From: Bdellovibrio sp. ArHS
Lineage (GTDB): Bacteria > Bdellovibrionota > Bdellovibrionia > Bdellovibrionales > Bdellovibrionaceae
DNA: 64,000 nucleotides
Reading direction: 5' to 3'
Assembly: GCF_000786105.1 (NCBI RefSeq)
Contig: NZ_JTEV01000012.1
Coordinates: 109,631-173,630 of the forward strand
Each line of letters starts with the position of its first letter. The first letter of the stretch is position 1. The position numbers were made by a program, and so were the translations under genes. Positions 7,375 to 16,422 of this stretch are shown here, piece by piece. The notes beneath the pieces were generated by a model. It saw only the letters and a list, made by a program, of their open reading frames with translations. It was not told the origin of the DNA and did no database searches.

Positions 7375-10106
7375 CGTCGGGGCTCCGAAGTGTCGAAATC
7401 TGGCGCGTATTCGATTTCAAATCCTTGAATGCGCACAAGTTTGTTCTTCTCAGCATTTCTCAAACCAAAAGATATTGCCGAAAGCTTCGGAATTGCTGCT
7501 TTAGCGTAATCTTTGACTGTTTTCTTCGGAGCCTCTTTAAACCCAACATCAATCGACGCGATTCTATCGTCTAAATAGTTCGCGTATTGATCGATAGAGA
7601 GCGTAAATCCACCTTGAATGGAGTTTGCCCAAAGTTTTTCAAACATTTTGTCAATGGTAGGCAGGCCACCATTCCACCATGCCTGTCTAGCGTCCATTTC
7701 GATCGCTGATTTATGATCGGTCATGTCAAAGCGAGTGTTTGTGACCTTCATCTTCCAAATTTTATCTGAAAGTAAAAGAATCTCTGAGTCAGATGTGAAT
7801 AGCGCCGATTTTGCGTTAAATCGCTCCCAAATATACCAACAGTTTCTAGATCCGTTTTGAGTATCCGAGTAATCGTAGACGAACCATGTTGATCCCACGA
7901 CACAGATATACATTCCAATTGCCCGGGCATTCATCGCCGAAGCTTTAGAATAATCTAGCTTGTCAGAATTGATCTGCATGTAATCACAAATAGGATACCC
8001 AATGTGTTGAGGTAGTCTTCCGGCAACGCAAGCATAGAATCCTTTAATTGGATCAAGCCAGATGAGAGCACCTTTTGTTTGCTGAAGTGTTTTATGAGAA
8101 GCGAGGCCGATGTCGTCTTCTAAAACTTCCAAAATAATCTCATTTGTTCCAATGTCGCCAGTAAGAATGCCTGTTGATCTTTCTTTGATAGCAAAGAGTG
8201 CATCTTTATTTGGAGCAATGCCCTTGATTGCGTCATTGTATTCAGTATCAATCGAAAACTCATGAAGGCCGTCTTGCGGAAAACCCTCTGGAGTCAAAGG
8301 ATCAGCCCAGTAGATTGATTGCTCATCGCAAAGGTTATTTTCCTGGTATATCCACGGTGGGTAAGGAATAGACATTCCCCACTTGTTGCCAGTTGTTGGA
8401 GGTGGAGGAGCAAAATACCATGGGTAAGGCTTGTTTAAAATCTCAGCCTCATTGATTGGACGCCCCGCCTGAACAATTACATTCTGCCATTTGGTTAAGT
8501 ATTTACACGCCCGAGGAATCTCGTCGCCCGCCGAATAGTCGATGGGAATAGTAGTTAACGAACCAATAACAGAGCCAGAAAGGTCCGTATCTGCAAGTTG
8601 ATCTAAAATCTTGTAGAAATTTTGGTGAGAAATAGGTGCGTCGATCAACTTATAAAGGCTGTCAACTATCCCGCCTTTTGATCTGAAAATACGAACGAAT
8701 GATCCGTAAACAATTTGCGGCGACCATGCTTGCGTAAGACCAAGTGTTTCAGAATCGTAAACCTCAGGCTCCGTGAAAATTCCTTTTACTTCTTCTGGAA
8801 CATAGCAACCGTTAAGAACTAACTCATCCGGGAAAACATCTGGCAACTGAGTAGACGTGTTATTTAGCGCCATTGCGCAGTATGAGGTGAATGTTCCAGA
8901 TTGAAGAAGCGTTATGCCAGACTTTGTCTTGTTGAAGGAAACTGTTGTGGCAGTAACCCCGGTGACTTCTAAATAAGCAAAAGAAATACCTTTATTGGTG
9001 CCAGAGAACCCGCCATTAGAGACTGGCACCCTTAAGCACATTCCAACTTTTATATTGTGTCCAGCATCAACCGTAAGCGTTTTAGAACCAGTTCCAGAAA
9101 GAGTTTGATTTCCATTCACGGCACACGAATAAACAGGGAAACAATCATTTGTAACATCTGCATTTCCCAAAGGATAGACTGGGATTTCAATAGCCTGCTT
9201 CCCAGATGGAAGGTTTACTTGAACGTAGTCAACCTCGGTGACTTTGCCGAGTGTCTCTACACCATTTGGATCGACAAATCCAAATTGAAATGCGTACCGA
9301 TAATTTGAATTTGCAGTCAGCGCACCCGTTGCGTAGTCGAAGAAAGTAACGCCGTTAATTCCAAGCTCTCTTGAGAATTTTGGCATTCCTGCTCTATAAA
9401 CAGAATAGCCATCATACTTCATGATAAACCAGCCATCTGTCATGAAGCAGGCGTTATTTATGTTTAGACTTGAAACACCCTCATACCCCTTTGGTTGAGA
9501 GATTGCGTTTGGAAAAGGAACACTAGAACACGGAACCACTTCCCAAAACCAACTTGAGTTTAAATTAAAACTATCTTCAATGCGCACGTCCAATAGGTAC
9601 GCGAGCTTAGATGATGTTACCGATGCCCCATCGCCGTCGACAATATCAACAGTGATGCCAGTAAGAGCATTTAGGGCAGTCTTTAGTTGATCTAAAGTCA
9701 TGGAGTCGGAGATATTTACCGAACCAACGCCATTCACGGTCACTTTAAAAGTGTCGCCGACCTCATCATAAAAGAATGAGTATGAAGTCGCTGCACCAGT
9801 CGCAATCCATTTTAAAGTGTGCTGAACTTTGCGATAAAGATTGCCGTCCGCCCCAACGGCTAACACTTGAGACTTAGATTCGCCCGTGTTTACGTCTCGG
9901 TATTTATACTCAAAGATGTCCACAAAACTAACTGGCGTATTTTCTGTTTTGTGCTGCCATCCATTAGCATTTTGAATTTCGTCTTGAAAGTTATAGCGAA
10001 AGTTTTTAGATCCTTTTCGAAACGTGCGTGAATCTGCGACAAGCTTATTTGAGCGCGTATCGACGCCGCCGAAGCTTGAATAAAACTTTTCTAACTTATG
10101 AGGCAT
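7371..10106 (-). CDS. Tail nozzle/stabilisation protein, beta-propeller type
   Basis: 911 residues starting MPHKLEKFYSSFGGVDTRSN, an opening typical of podovirus nozzle (P22 gp10-like, tail tubular B-like) proteins, which begin with a FGGVDT/GGLD strand. Later segments such as AIKGIAPNKDALFAIKERST, ALIWLDPIKGFYA and GMYICVVGSTWFVYDYS are repeated propeller-like blades. The protein directly follows the adaptor gene, as in podoviruses. It is longer than P22 gp10; residues about 300-420 look like an inserted beta domain. The start follows AGGGGGATTC. Confidence 0.75.
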   Translation of the reverse strand: MPHKLEKFYSSFGGVDTRSNKLVADSRTFRKGSKNFRYNFQDEIQNANGWQHKTENTPVSFVDIFEYKYRDVNTGESKSQVLAVGADGNLYRKVQHTLKWIATGAATSYSFFYDEVGDTFKVTVNGVGSVNISDSMTLDQLKTALNALTGITVDIVDGDGASVTSSKLAYLLDVRIEDSFNLNSSWFWEVVPCSSVPFPNAISQPKGYEGVSSLNINNACFMTDGWFIMKYDGYSVYRAGMPKFSRELGINGVTFFDYATGALTANSNYRYAFQFGFVDPNGVETLGKVTEVDYVQVNLPSGKQAIEIPVYPLGNADVTNDCFPVYSCAVNGNQTLSGTGSKTLTVDAGHNIKVGMCLRVPVSNGGFSGTNKGISFAYLEVTGVTATTVSFNKTKSGITLLQSGTFTSYCAMALNNTSTQLPDVFPDELVLNGCYVPEEVKGIFTEPEVYDSETLGLTQAWSPQIVYGSFVRIFRSKGGIVDSLYKLIDAPISHQNFYKILDQLADTDLSGSVIGSLTTIPIDYSAGDEIPRACKYLTKWQNVIVQAGRPINEAEILNKPYPWYFAPPPPTTGNKWGMSIPYPPWIYQENNLCDEQSIYWADPLTPEGFPQDGLHEFSIDTEYNDAIKGIAPNKDALFAIKERSTGILTGDIGTNEIILEVLEDDIGLASHKTLQQTKGALIWLDPIKGFYACVAGRLPQHIGYPICDYMQINSDKLDYSKASAMNARAIGMYICVVGSTWFVYDYSDTQNGSRNCWYIWERFNAKSALFTSDSEILLLSDKIWKMKVTNTRFDMTDHKSAIEMDARQAWWNGGLPTIDKMFEKLWANSIQGGFTLSIDQYANYLDDRIASIDVGFKEAPKKTVKDYAKAAIPKLSAISFGLRNAEKNKLVRIQGFEIEYAPDFDTSEPRR

Positions 10107-10114
10107 GAATCCCC

Positions 10115-11023
10115 CTAAAGGCCAATGTAATCTAAGTTGGTTATGGCGATGTCTGCCATATCACTCGAAGGTCTTGCAAAGACGCCGGAAATCATCTCAA
10201 ACTCAGTAGTCATATCATCAAGAGCTTCTTTAGACCATTTTGATGCGTCACCATATCGAACCTGATAAATTGCATATTTGCGCAAGAAAGGCTCACAAGC
10301 GTCTGGCCATTCGGGCACGTTTGTCGTGTTCTTTCCAACTAAGATATAGTCACCTACGGCAACAGTGTCGCCAGAACCAAGAGTGAAAGGATTAAGAGTG
10401 AAAATTCCACCGGCGCAAGATTCATATTCGATATTCCTAGCTTTTACGTTTCCATATTTATCGCAGACACATAAGAAAAAGTCTGAATTGATTTCAGTCT
10501 CATCATAAGGCTCTGTTGTAGCTACTTCTAAAGCCGTGAGATTGCCACCCGCGACTGTTGCCACAGTGATTTGCCCTGACTTCTTTTGAAGCTTAGGAAT
10601 TGTCTTGCCATAGGTAAAGTAAAAGATGCCACTTGTTACGGGAGGATTAAACTCAATCCCATCATGGCGCGTAAGATACCCAAATGGATAACCTAGTTGT
10701 CTTGTTACCTTCTCTTTGGTGTAAGACTTGTACAGAGTTTTAAAGTAAACCCCGCTATTAGAGTCAGACCATTGGATAGTGTCGATGTCTCGAACATAGC
10801 AGTCTTCCGGGTAGTCATACATGCGCTGACCGGAAACGACCGGAACCTCTACTGTAATATCAAAAAACTTTGTCTTAAGGTTATGAACCTGCTTTGCCAA
10901 GAAGTCTTGAGCGTCGTTTAGGTTTTGAACCATGACGTCTTGAGGAATACCGCTATCTGAATCATAGCGCGTATTGCCAGTCATTTTTCTGATAATCGTG
11001 ATGAGGTTCTCTACTCTTTGCAT
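10115..11023 (-). CDS. Head-to-tail adaptor protein, podovirus type
   Basis: 302 residues. The N-terminus (NLITIIRKMTGN, then QNLNDAQDFLAKQVHNL) and the following beta segment with MYDYPEDCYVRDIDTI match the layout of tail tubular A/P22 gp4-like adaptors that join portal and nozzle. The C-terminal helix with FLRKYAIYQVRYGDASKWS is typical too. It precedes the nozzle gene and its start overlaps the upstream stop as TAATG. Confidence 0.7.
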   Translation of the reverse strand: MQRVENLITIIRKMTGNTRYDSDSGIPQDVMVQNLNDAQDFLAKQVHNLKTKFFDITVEVPVVSGQRMYDYPEDCYVRDIDTIQWSDSNSGVYFKTLYKSYTKEKVTRQLGYPFGYLTRHDGIEFNPPVTSGIFYFTYGKTIPKLQKKSGQITVATVAGGNLTALEVATTEPYDETEINSDFFLCVCDKYGNVKARNIEYESCAGGIFTLNPFTLGSGDTVAVGDYILVGKNTTNVPEWPDACEPFLRKYAIYQVRYGDASKWSKEALDDMTTEFEMISGVFARPSSDMADIAITNLDYIGL

Positions 11024-11241
11024 TACTCACCCATCATTGCAGAGATAAGCTTCTTCTTTTTTGCTACGTTTTCAAACTTCGAATAATCTTGCTCGCCGTC
11101 AACAGTCTCACCCATGTTTCCGTCTTGCTCGCCTGTGCGGGTTCCCTCTTGCATGGTGTAATGCTTTTCAATCGCAGAAACGGCCTGCTTCATAGAATTG
11201 ATAGCTTCCATCATTGGATTTTTTTCTTTAATGTCACTCAT
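11023..11241 (-). CDS. Small acidic/lysine-rich phage protein
   Basis: 72 residues: helical N-terminus, disordered glycine/glutamate middle, KKKK near the C-terminus. No family recognised. Start ATG follows GGAGGAGC and overlaps the upstream stop as ATGA; its own stop overlaps the adaptor start. Such a linker-like protein in the virion block may be a minor head component. Confidence 0.55.
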   Translation of the reverse strand: MSDIKEKNPMMEAINSMKQAVSAIEKHYTMQEGTRTGEQDGNMGETVDGEQDYSKFENVAKKKKLISAMMGE

Positions 11242-11612
11242 TTTAATGCTCCTCCAAAGGCCTTCATCATTGTGTCGAAACCTTGGTTTTGATTTTGTGC
11301 GTATTGTTGTTCAATTTGCGCAGCTCTGTCTCGTCTCGCCCTCTCATCTGCTGCTTTTTGCGCTAGATAATTAGATAAAAACTGTCCACCCGCCATGATT
11401 CCGGCAGCCGCAGGACTGGACATCCCCGCAGCTCCAGCTCCAGATGCGGCCGCCGCCTCACCGCCACCAGACGATGCAAAGTCAGCAGTTTGATAGCTTG
11501 CCGGATAAGAAGATGTTTCATAAGCGTCTGCTGATTTTCCAGTAATGTATGACTTTTCAGAACCCATTCTTGGTTTTTCAAATTCTTTAAGTTGTTCGTC
11601 TAGCCAAGACAT
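11238..11612 (-). CDS. Small virion protein, Gly/Ala-rich with C-terminal helix
   Basis: 124 residues from the ATG at 11612 (AAAGGAG upstream; a TTG at 11615 is less likely). A tyrosine/serine-rich N-terminus is followed by GGGEAAAASGAGAAG, a weakly hydrophobic stretch and a charged helix rich in arginine and glutamine. No family recognised. It overlaps both neighbours by one to four bases. Confidence 0.5.
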   Translation of the reverse strand: MSWLDEQLKEFEKPRMGSEKSYITGKSADAYETSSYPASYQTADFASSGGGEAAAASGAGAAGMSSPAAAGIMAGGQFLSNYLAQKAADERARRDRAAQIEQQYAQNQNQGFDTMMKAFGGALK

Positions 11613-11935
11613 CAATACTCCTTTGCTAAGCAGTAAAAGTTATATTCGCCAGCGCCCGCCGAAAGAGTAACTAGAATCTGAACGTGACCAGAATATAAAT
11701 CAGGCACGTTGATTGTCTTTGCTGAATTCGCGGCGAGTGTCACAGTAGCCGATGGAATATCTTCCCAATTGGTATTGTCATTGCTTCTTTGAAGCTTCAT
11801 AGAGCCAGCAGTTCCGGTTATTCCATTGATCTGGACAGAAATTCCATTGCAATTTGTAACGTCAATCTGACCGATTACTTGATCAGACGAAACTGTCAGA
11901 GTTTTTTTGAAAGATTTGTGAATTACTTTAGCCAT
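11612..11935 (-). CDS. Small beta-sandwich-like virion protein
   Basis: 107 residues from the ATG at 11935, preceded by AGGAGT. The sequence alternates short beta strands (VQINGITGTAGSMKLQRSND...NWEDIPSATV) in the style of small phage head-decoration or fibre domains that are also seen as carbohydrate-binding-like folds. No catalytic motif. It sits between the lysis-like membrane genes and the small head genes. Confidence 0.5.
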   Translation of the reverse strand: MAKVIHKSFKKTLTVSSDQVIGQIDVTNCNGISVQINGITGTAGSMKLQRSNDNTNWEDIPSATVTLAANSAKTINVPDLYSGHVQILVTLSAGAGEYNFYCLAKEY

Positions 11936-11996
11936 CAACAACTCCTAAGAGTAATTATTGTTTTTGAATTTAAAATAAGCAACGAATATAGTTTGC

Positions 11997-12362
11997 CTAC
12001 TTCGTCAGCGAAACCTTCTCGACAAGCCCATCAAGCGCCTTAATCACAGAGTCCACAGACTCCAAAGCGACATTGCACTCATCGCCTGCGTAACGGCAGG
12101 CTTTTTTCCAAGAAAGCTTAACCTTTGACCATTGATCAGCATGCACCATGATCATGTAGGGCCGCTGGGCTTCCCATTCTTGGTTTGAAATTATGCGCTT
12201 TTTCTTGGAAAGATTCGTCGCGCACGCGCCCTCTCTTCCATCAATAAAGGGGATCTCGGCGCATATTTCAACGTCGGGAACAACGTCTTTTGCGGCGCAG
12301 TTACATAGCGCCAAAGCGAGAAATGATAGCAAGATAATCTTGGCGAATCTTTTCTTTTTCAT
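11997..12362 (-). CDS. Phage lipoprotein, possible outer-membrane spanin
   Basis: 121 residues from the ATG at 12362. A lipoprotein signal (KKRFAKIILLSFLALALCNC) ends in a lipobox with Cys at about residue 21, followed by a soluble region with five further cysteines. It overlaps the upstream membrane-protein gene by 62 bases, an arrangement seen for overlapping Rz/Rz1 spanin pairs. The C-terminus ends in VIKALDGLVEKV, similar to the tail of the single-membrane-span protein encoded at 12935. The spanin idea is inference; an upstream ATG at 12389 is an alternative start. Confidence 0.5.
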   Translation of the reverse strand: MKKKRFAKIILLSFLALALCNCAAKDVVPDVEICAEIPFIDGREGACATNLSKKKRIISNQEWEAQRPYMIMVHADQWSKVKLSWKKACRYAGDECNVALESVDSVIKALDGLVEKVSLTK

Positions 12363-12651
12363 CTTCGGTATAAACCTTTTTTGTTGCATGGTCGTATGCT
12401 TTTTTTGCTTCGCTCTTAAATTCGTCGAGCTTTAAGCCCTCTTTGAGAGAATCAAGCGACAGATCAATTTGGAATACGCCAAGCTCATACACAAGGCCGA
12501 GAAAGCCAGCCACAAAAGGCATGAGGGCCGTAGCCCCCACGCCGACAATCCCTAGCTTCATAAGAATTAAAGATGATCCAAGGCGAACAGAGAAAAGGTC
12601 TTTTCCTTTGTTGTCTAAAATCTTTCCTAGAAAGCTAAGGAATTTTCCCAA
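12301..12651 (-). CDS. Small phage membrane protein
   Basis: 116 residues starting at TTG (12651), whose first base follows the upstream TAA directly. Residues about 25-62 are hydrophobic and could form one or two membrane spans (ILMKLGIVGVGATALMPFV, then AGFLGLVYELGVF). The C-terminal 55 residues are charged and helical. It lies in a run of small membrane genes after the fibre genes, so a holin or inner-membrane spanin role is possible but unproved. Its 3' end overlaps the lipoprotein gene in another frame. Confidence 0.5.
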   Translation of the reverse strand: MGKFLSFLGKILDNKGKDLFSVRLGSSLILMKLGIVGVGATALMPFVAGFLGLVYELGVFQIDLSLDSLKEGLKLDEFKSEAKKAYDHATKKVYTEDEKEKIRQDYLAIISRFGAM

Positions 12652-12894
12652 TTAGATTTCTTTCTCTACAGCGGGAAGCAATGCTTTGTTTGCGTCAAAC
12701 CATTTTGCCAACAGTTGTGCTGTTGCATTGTCTTTCAAAGACTCGTCAAGAATCTCTGGAAGGTCTGCAAAAGCCTCCGCCTTGATGCCAGCAGATGCGC
12801 GACCGTCTTGGTCTTTATCGTAAGACACTTCGTAACCAATTTTTACGACTGCATCTTTAACTTCTAATTTTCCACCTTTTTTCAACTCTGACAT
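12652..12894 (-). CDS. Small soluble phage protein
   Basis: 80 residues with a good GGAGGAT ribosome site. Sequence: lysine-rich start, a DKDQDGRASAG segment that looks like an EF-hand-type loop, and a helical acidic C-terminus. I do not recognise the family. A small hairpin (GCCCG/CGGGC, about 12908-12923) lies in its leader. Confidence 0.5.
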   Translation of the reverse strand: MSELKKGGKLEVKDAVVKIGYEVSYDKDQDGRASAGIKAEAFADLPEILDESLKDNATAQLLAKWFDANKALLPAVEKEI

Positions 12895-12934
12895 AAAATC
12901 CTCCGGCCCGTGTTCTCGGGCAAATGAGTTGTTG

Positions 12935-13126
12935 TTATTTTAGCCCGACGTGGGCTTTAATCTCTTTAATTTCTTCCTTCAGACCGTCGAGAGCTTTAAC
13001 CACTTTATCGACTTGCTTGTTCGTCATACGATAAAGAAGGAAACCAATGCCCATGATCGAAACAATCGTTCCGGCCTCAAATCCTGCCTCTTTTGCTGTT
13101 GTTAAAATCGTGAGAAGCTCAGTCAT
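12935..13126 (-). CDS. Single-span membrane protein with coiled-coil tail (holin- or i-spanin-like)
   Basis: 63 residues. One membrane span (about residues 18-35, GTIVSIMGIGFLLYR) is followed by a short charged coiled coil ending LDGLKEEIKEIKAHVG. AAGGAG precedes the start. Size and layout fit small phage holins with a cytoplasmic coiled tail or inner-membrane spanin subunits. The tail motif VKALDGL recurs at the C-terminus of the lipoprotein encoded at 11997. Confidence 0.5.
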   Translation of the reverse strand: MTELLTILTTAKEAGFEAGTIVSIMGIGFLLYRMTNKQVDKVVKALDGLKEEIKEIKAHVGLK

Positions 13127-13135
13127 GAAATCTCC

Positions 13136-14944
13136 TTATCTTGGCCCTTGGCATTTCATATCAAACTGAAATCCTGTGCTTGCCGCCGATGTCGTCGCCC
13201 CATTTTGAGTAATTCCAACCAACGTAAAGCCAGATGCAGTTTTAGAAGTAACTTTATATGAATCAATTGTAGATGTTGACGAACCAAGAGCTACGAAATC
13301 GCAACTATAGTTTGAAGAAGAAAAGGCCGGAGAAAAGGTAATAGCGCATGACCCTGTCGAGTAGTTTCCGATTGAAACACCACCAGTTCCACCTGTAATT
13401 GACGATGATGCCCCACATGTAACGCCATTTGCTCTAAAAATGAGATCAGATGTAAGTGTCGACGGCGTGGTCACGTTTCCGACAAAAATTGGAACTGGAA
13501 TGTTGGCTGTAGCGGGAATTACCGTGAATGTTGGTCTATATGTTGCCGTAGATGCGTTGAGAGTCATGGTCCCGGCAGTTGTCTGACCCTGAATTTTAAT
13601 ACTAAAAGTTGAATCAGCCGTGACGATTCCACATAAATCATATGTTTGTGCGTATCCAGCCGTTGCATCTTGGAATGCGGCGCCAGAGTTAATTACGTTT
13701 CCAGATCCATCAACTAATCTAAGAGCGTTTGTTGACCCAGCAGAACTTCCCCATGCTGTCGCGTTTACACAAACTTGATAAAGACCTGGATATTGAGATG
13801 TACAAGTAATTCCTGGTAAATTTCCAGAAATAGCTGAGCACACCAAATTAGAACCATTTATTTTCGTGAGACTTGTACCAGAGCCAGAACCAAAATCAGA
13901 GAAACTTGCAGATGTTGTCGTCCATTGTCCAGAACCAGACAAGCTTCCTGAAAAATTGCCCTGCACTTTCCCGGGAACAATGGCTGGCAAGTTATAGTCA
14001 GCGCCCGTTTTATCACAAGTAAGCTTTACGGTAGTTGCTCCGTTAAAATATACCGTTACACCAGACGCAGATGCGGCCCCGGCTGTTGAGGTGTTCGTCG
14101 ATGTTGTTGAAGTGGTTGATGTTCCACAATTTGGATTGCTAGTAAATAGAGATGTTTTAAATGTACAAACTGAAGGCGAAGCGGAAGTACAAGACACCCA
14201 ATCAGATGATCCTGTCAATGATGATGCCCCAGATGCAGACGATACCATTGCGGTGAATGTGTTTGGAGGAGACACAAATGCTAGGTTAGTAGCTGGACCA
14301 AAATAAGACGATGCCGCATTAATAATTGCCGCAGCACCAACTATTCCAGTGTAATTAGCCCTTAAATAAACTCTATATACTGTATCAGGGCTTGTCGCCT
14401 TGGCTGGATAGTTAAGAGAGACAATCGCCCATTGCATAATGTCGTTTGGCAAGATTGTATCACACTGAACTTGAACTGAATTTATATCAAGACACCATTT
14501 TAGATCAACGCCAGCTTGAAAAACAGCCGCTGACAAGCGAATGTATGCCTGTAAATTGCTTCCATCTAAATCGCCGAACGATGCAGTATAAGTCTGAGAA
14601 ATTACGTCTAGATTTGATTGAGTCCCGGACGGCAGAGTTAATTGCAGAGACTTAGGGGGTGTATAATAATATGTGTCATCTGTAATCGCTGTAACGCCGG
14701 AACCAATAACCCATCCGTCTGAAGCGTTGACGCTATGGAATTGAGGATTTTTTAGTCTGTTATCGTTTCCTGTCTCAATCAAAGCTGTTGTTGAATTAAT
14801 CCTTGTTGCTTGATTGAGTGGAACCTTAAAATTAAAAGTTACTGGTGCCGAACCAGTTAATAGTTGTCCACCAAGTGTTGTTGGTGGAAGCCCTGCAAAT
14901 GCGATGTTAGGAAATAATGATAAAATAGCTAATATTAATCTCAT
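13136..14944 (-). CDS. Fibre-like protein with an N-terminal export signal
   Basis: 602 residues. The first 17 form a clear Sec signal (MR, then a hydrophobic core, cleavage after AFA), unusual for a virion protein. The mature part is Ser/Thr/Gly-rich and beta-like with many cysteines (for example KWCLDINSVQVQC). The C-terminal 130 residues form a domain with paired cysteines ending FQFDMKCQGPR. It is coded between the repeat-bearing fibre gene (8-base gap) and the membrane-protein genes. It may be a receptor-binding or surface-displayed protein made in the host envelope. Function unproved. Confidence 0.6.
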   Translation of the reverse strand: MRLILAILSLFPNIAFAGLPPTTLGGQLLTGSAPVTFNFKVPLNQATRINSTTALIETGNDNRLKNPQFHSVNASDGWVIGSGVTAITDDTYYYTPPKSLQLTLPSGTQSNLDVISQTYTASFGDLDGSNLQAYIRLSAAVFQAGVDLKWCLDINSVQVQCDTILPNDIMQWAIVSLNYPAKATSPDTVYRVYLRANYTGIVGAAAIINAASSYFGPATNLAFVSPPNTFTAMVSSASGASSLTGSSDWVSCTSASPSVCTFKTSLFTSNPNCGTSTTSTTSTNTSTAGAASASGVTVYFNGATTVKLTCDKTGADYNLPAIVPGKVQGNFSGSLSGSGQWTTTSASFSDFGSGSGTSLTKINGSNLVCSAISGNLPGITCTSQYPGLYQVCVNATAWGSSAGSTNALRLVDGSGNVINSGAAFQDATAGYAQTYDLCGIVTADSTFSIKIQGQTTAGTMTLNASTATYRPTFTVIPATANIPVPIFVGNVTTPSTLTSDLIFRANGVTCGASSSITGGTGGVSIGNYSTGSCAITFSPAFSSSNYSCDFVALGSSTSTIDSYKVTSKTASGFTLVGITQNGATTSAASTGFQFDMKCQGPR

Positions 14945-14951
14945 AAGTCAC

Positions 14952-16343
14952 CTATTGAGAAAGAATCCATTGAATTTCAAAAGCGTTTGTTCCCGATGTG
15001 GTCGCGCAAACAGACACGTTAGCCGCCGCTGGTATGTATCCAGAGTCTCGACCTGGCTGTAATTGCATACCCGCCGTTGTAGATGCTGTGCCGCCGATTC
15101 TGTACCTAATGGCGTCTGTGTTCGTGTCTGGAGCTTGAATGATAAAACCAACAGCATTGGCCGGTGCTGTTGCGGTGGACGCTGTTGTAGCCGTCAATGA
15201 GGTATTTGCTTGGGAACCGTTTGTGTTAACTGGTGCCTTAGTCGGAATAGCTGACTGATCAGAAGAAAGAGTGACAGCAAGTGAATCTGTCATTGCTTTC
15301 TGACCAAGTGTGGCCGGTAGCTTCGCGCTCATTGCCGATAGAGTTGTTTCCGTTGCCGCACCTGTTGGAAGGGGTAGGGTCGCAGCACTTACCGGAACAG
15401 CAGATGCTCTTAATTGTGTATCAGTTAGAGGACCGCTTACAGGAACAGGCGTTGCTCTAAGTTCAGCATCGGTCAATGGACCCGATACTGGTACTGCTGT
15501 TGCTCTTAATTCGGCATCTGTTAGGGGTCCGGTTACCGGAACTGCGCCACCTACTAATGCAGGCGTTTTTGTGTCGATACTTGAAAGCGTCGCCTCTGTT
15601 GCCGCACCTGTAGGTAGAGGCAGAGACGATGCTGAAATTGGTACAGGAGACGCCCTAAGCTGAGTGTCTGATAAGACTTTTGCTTCCAAGGAAGCCAAAG
15701 TTGTTTCGGTCGCAAAATCAATCCCTTGAATTGTTGTGTCAACAGCTAAGACGGCTGTTTCGACGTCATTTACCGATTCGATAGTCGATGGGTTGATCGG
15801 ATTATTTGTAGAATCAAAAAGTTTAGTAGGAAGCGGCTTGTTATTTGCCGCATTTGCAGTGTCTTCTTCGACCTCAACGTCATTTCCATCAAGCACGAAC
15901 TGCGTTGGGCCCTGCTGGGCTATGACGATTTGTGAACCAGTTTCGTCAACCCGTTGAGTGGTATGTCTAAGAATAAAGAATGTATCACCCGGACTTGGCA
16001 AATAGCCCGAGTTAATAGAAAGAAGAAATCTGTTTGTCTCGACTTTTACAATTGGAATTTCAATGAAAGCGGCATTGCCGTCTTCAAATCTAACCAAGTC
16101 GCCGACTCTTGCCGGCGTGCTTGTGTCAGCAACATAGAAAAGATCACGACTTCCATCATTGACTAGTCCAGTGCCCACGCCTGCCGTTCTGGGATTTAAT
16201 GCGTCACCGACTCGAAATGCGAATCGATTAACATCTAATGAATTTCGATTTGGATCCGTAGGAATGACGGTTACAAAATTCTCTGTGATGCCCGTCCCTA
16301 GATCTGTTTTTTTATTTGAGGGAAAACCCTTTGTACCTGACAT
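14952..16343 (-). CDS. Phage fibre/tail protein with LTDxxLRA repeats
   Basis: 463 residues. The N-terminal 170 residues are a beta-rich attachment-like domain. Residues about 225-340 hold repeats built on LTDAELRATPVPVSGP (four recognisable LTD/SDxxLRA units) flanked by two copies of an LPLPTGAATE block. The C-terminal 110 residues form a compact beta domain. LTDxQLRAxPVPVS repeats are familiar in phage structural proteins and probably make a trimeric stalk. The start follows GAGGAGC. A strong terminator separates it from the upstream decoration gene, so it may be reached by read-through or its own promoter. Confidence 0.7.
   Translation of the reverse strand: MSGTKGFPSNKKTDLGTGITENFVTVIPTDPNRNSLDVNRFAFRVGDALNPRTAGVGTGLVNDGSRDLFYVADTSTPARVGDLVRFEDGNAAFIEIPIVKVETNRFLLSINSGYLPSPGDTFFILRHTTQRVDETGSQIVIAQQGPTQFVLDGNDVEVEEDTANAANNKPLPTKLFDSTNNPINPSTIESVNDVETAVLAVDTTIQGIDFATETTLASLEAKVLSDTQLRASPVPISASSLPLPTGAATEATLSSIDTKTPALVGGAVPVTGPLTDAELRATAVPVSGPLTDAELRATPVPVSGPLTDTQLRASAVPVSAATLPLPTGAATETTLSAMSAKLPATLGQKAMTDSLAVTLSSDQSAIPTKAPVNTNGSQANTSLTATTASTATAPANAVGFIIQAPDTNTDAIRYRIGGTASTTAGMQLQPGRDSGYIPAAANVSVCATTSGTNAFEIQWILSQ
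15320..15670 (-). repeat. In-frame repeats within the fibre gene
   Basis: Coding repeats of about 16 codons (LTDAELRAxxVPVSGP) are arranged in tandem in the middle and bordered by two longer similar blocks (LPLPTGAATExTL). The copies differ by a few codons. Tandem repeats like this can expand or contract and so alter stalk length. Confidence 0.7.
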
Positions 16344-16381
16344 GAAAGCTCCTCGGGGTCGTTAACGCCCGTCTCAGTGAG

Positions 16382-16417
16382 AAAAAAGCGGACGCGCCAA
16401 ACAACAAACGCGCCGCT
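16382..16417 (-). terminator. Intrinsic terminator after the decoration-like gene
   Basis: On the minus strand AGCGG-CGCG pairs with CGCG-(T)-CCGCT around a 12-base loop and is followed by TTTTTT. It lies directly after the stop of the 16423 gene and before the fibre gene, so it should reduce transcription into the distal virion genes. Confidence 0.75.
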
Positions 16418-16422
16418 AAAAA

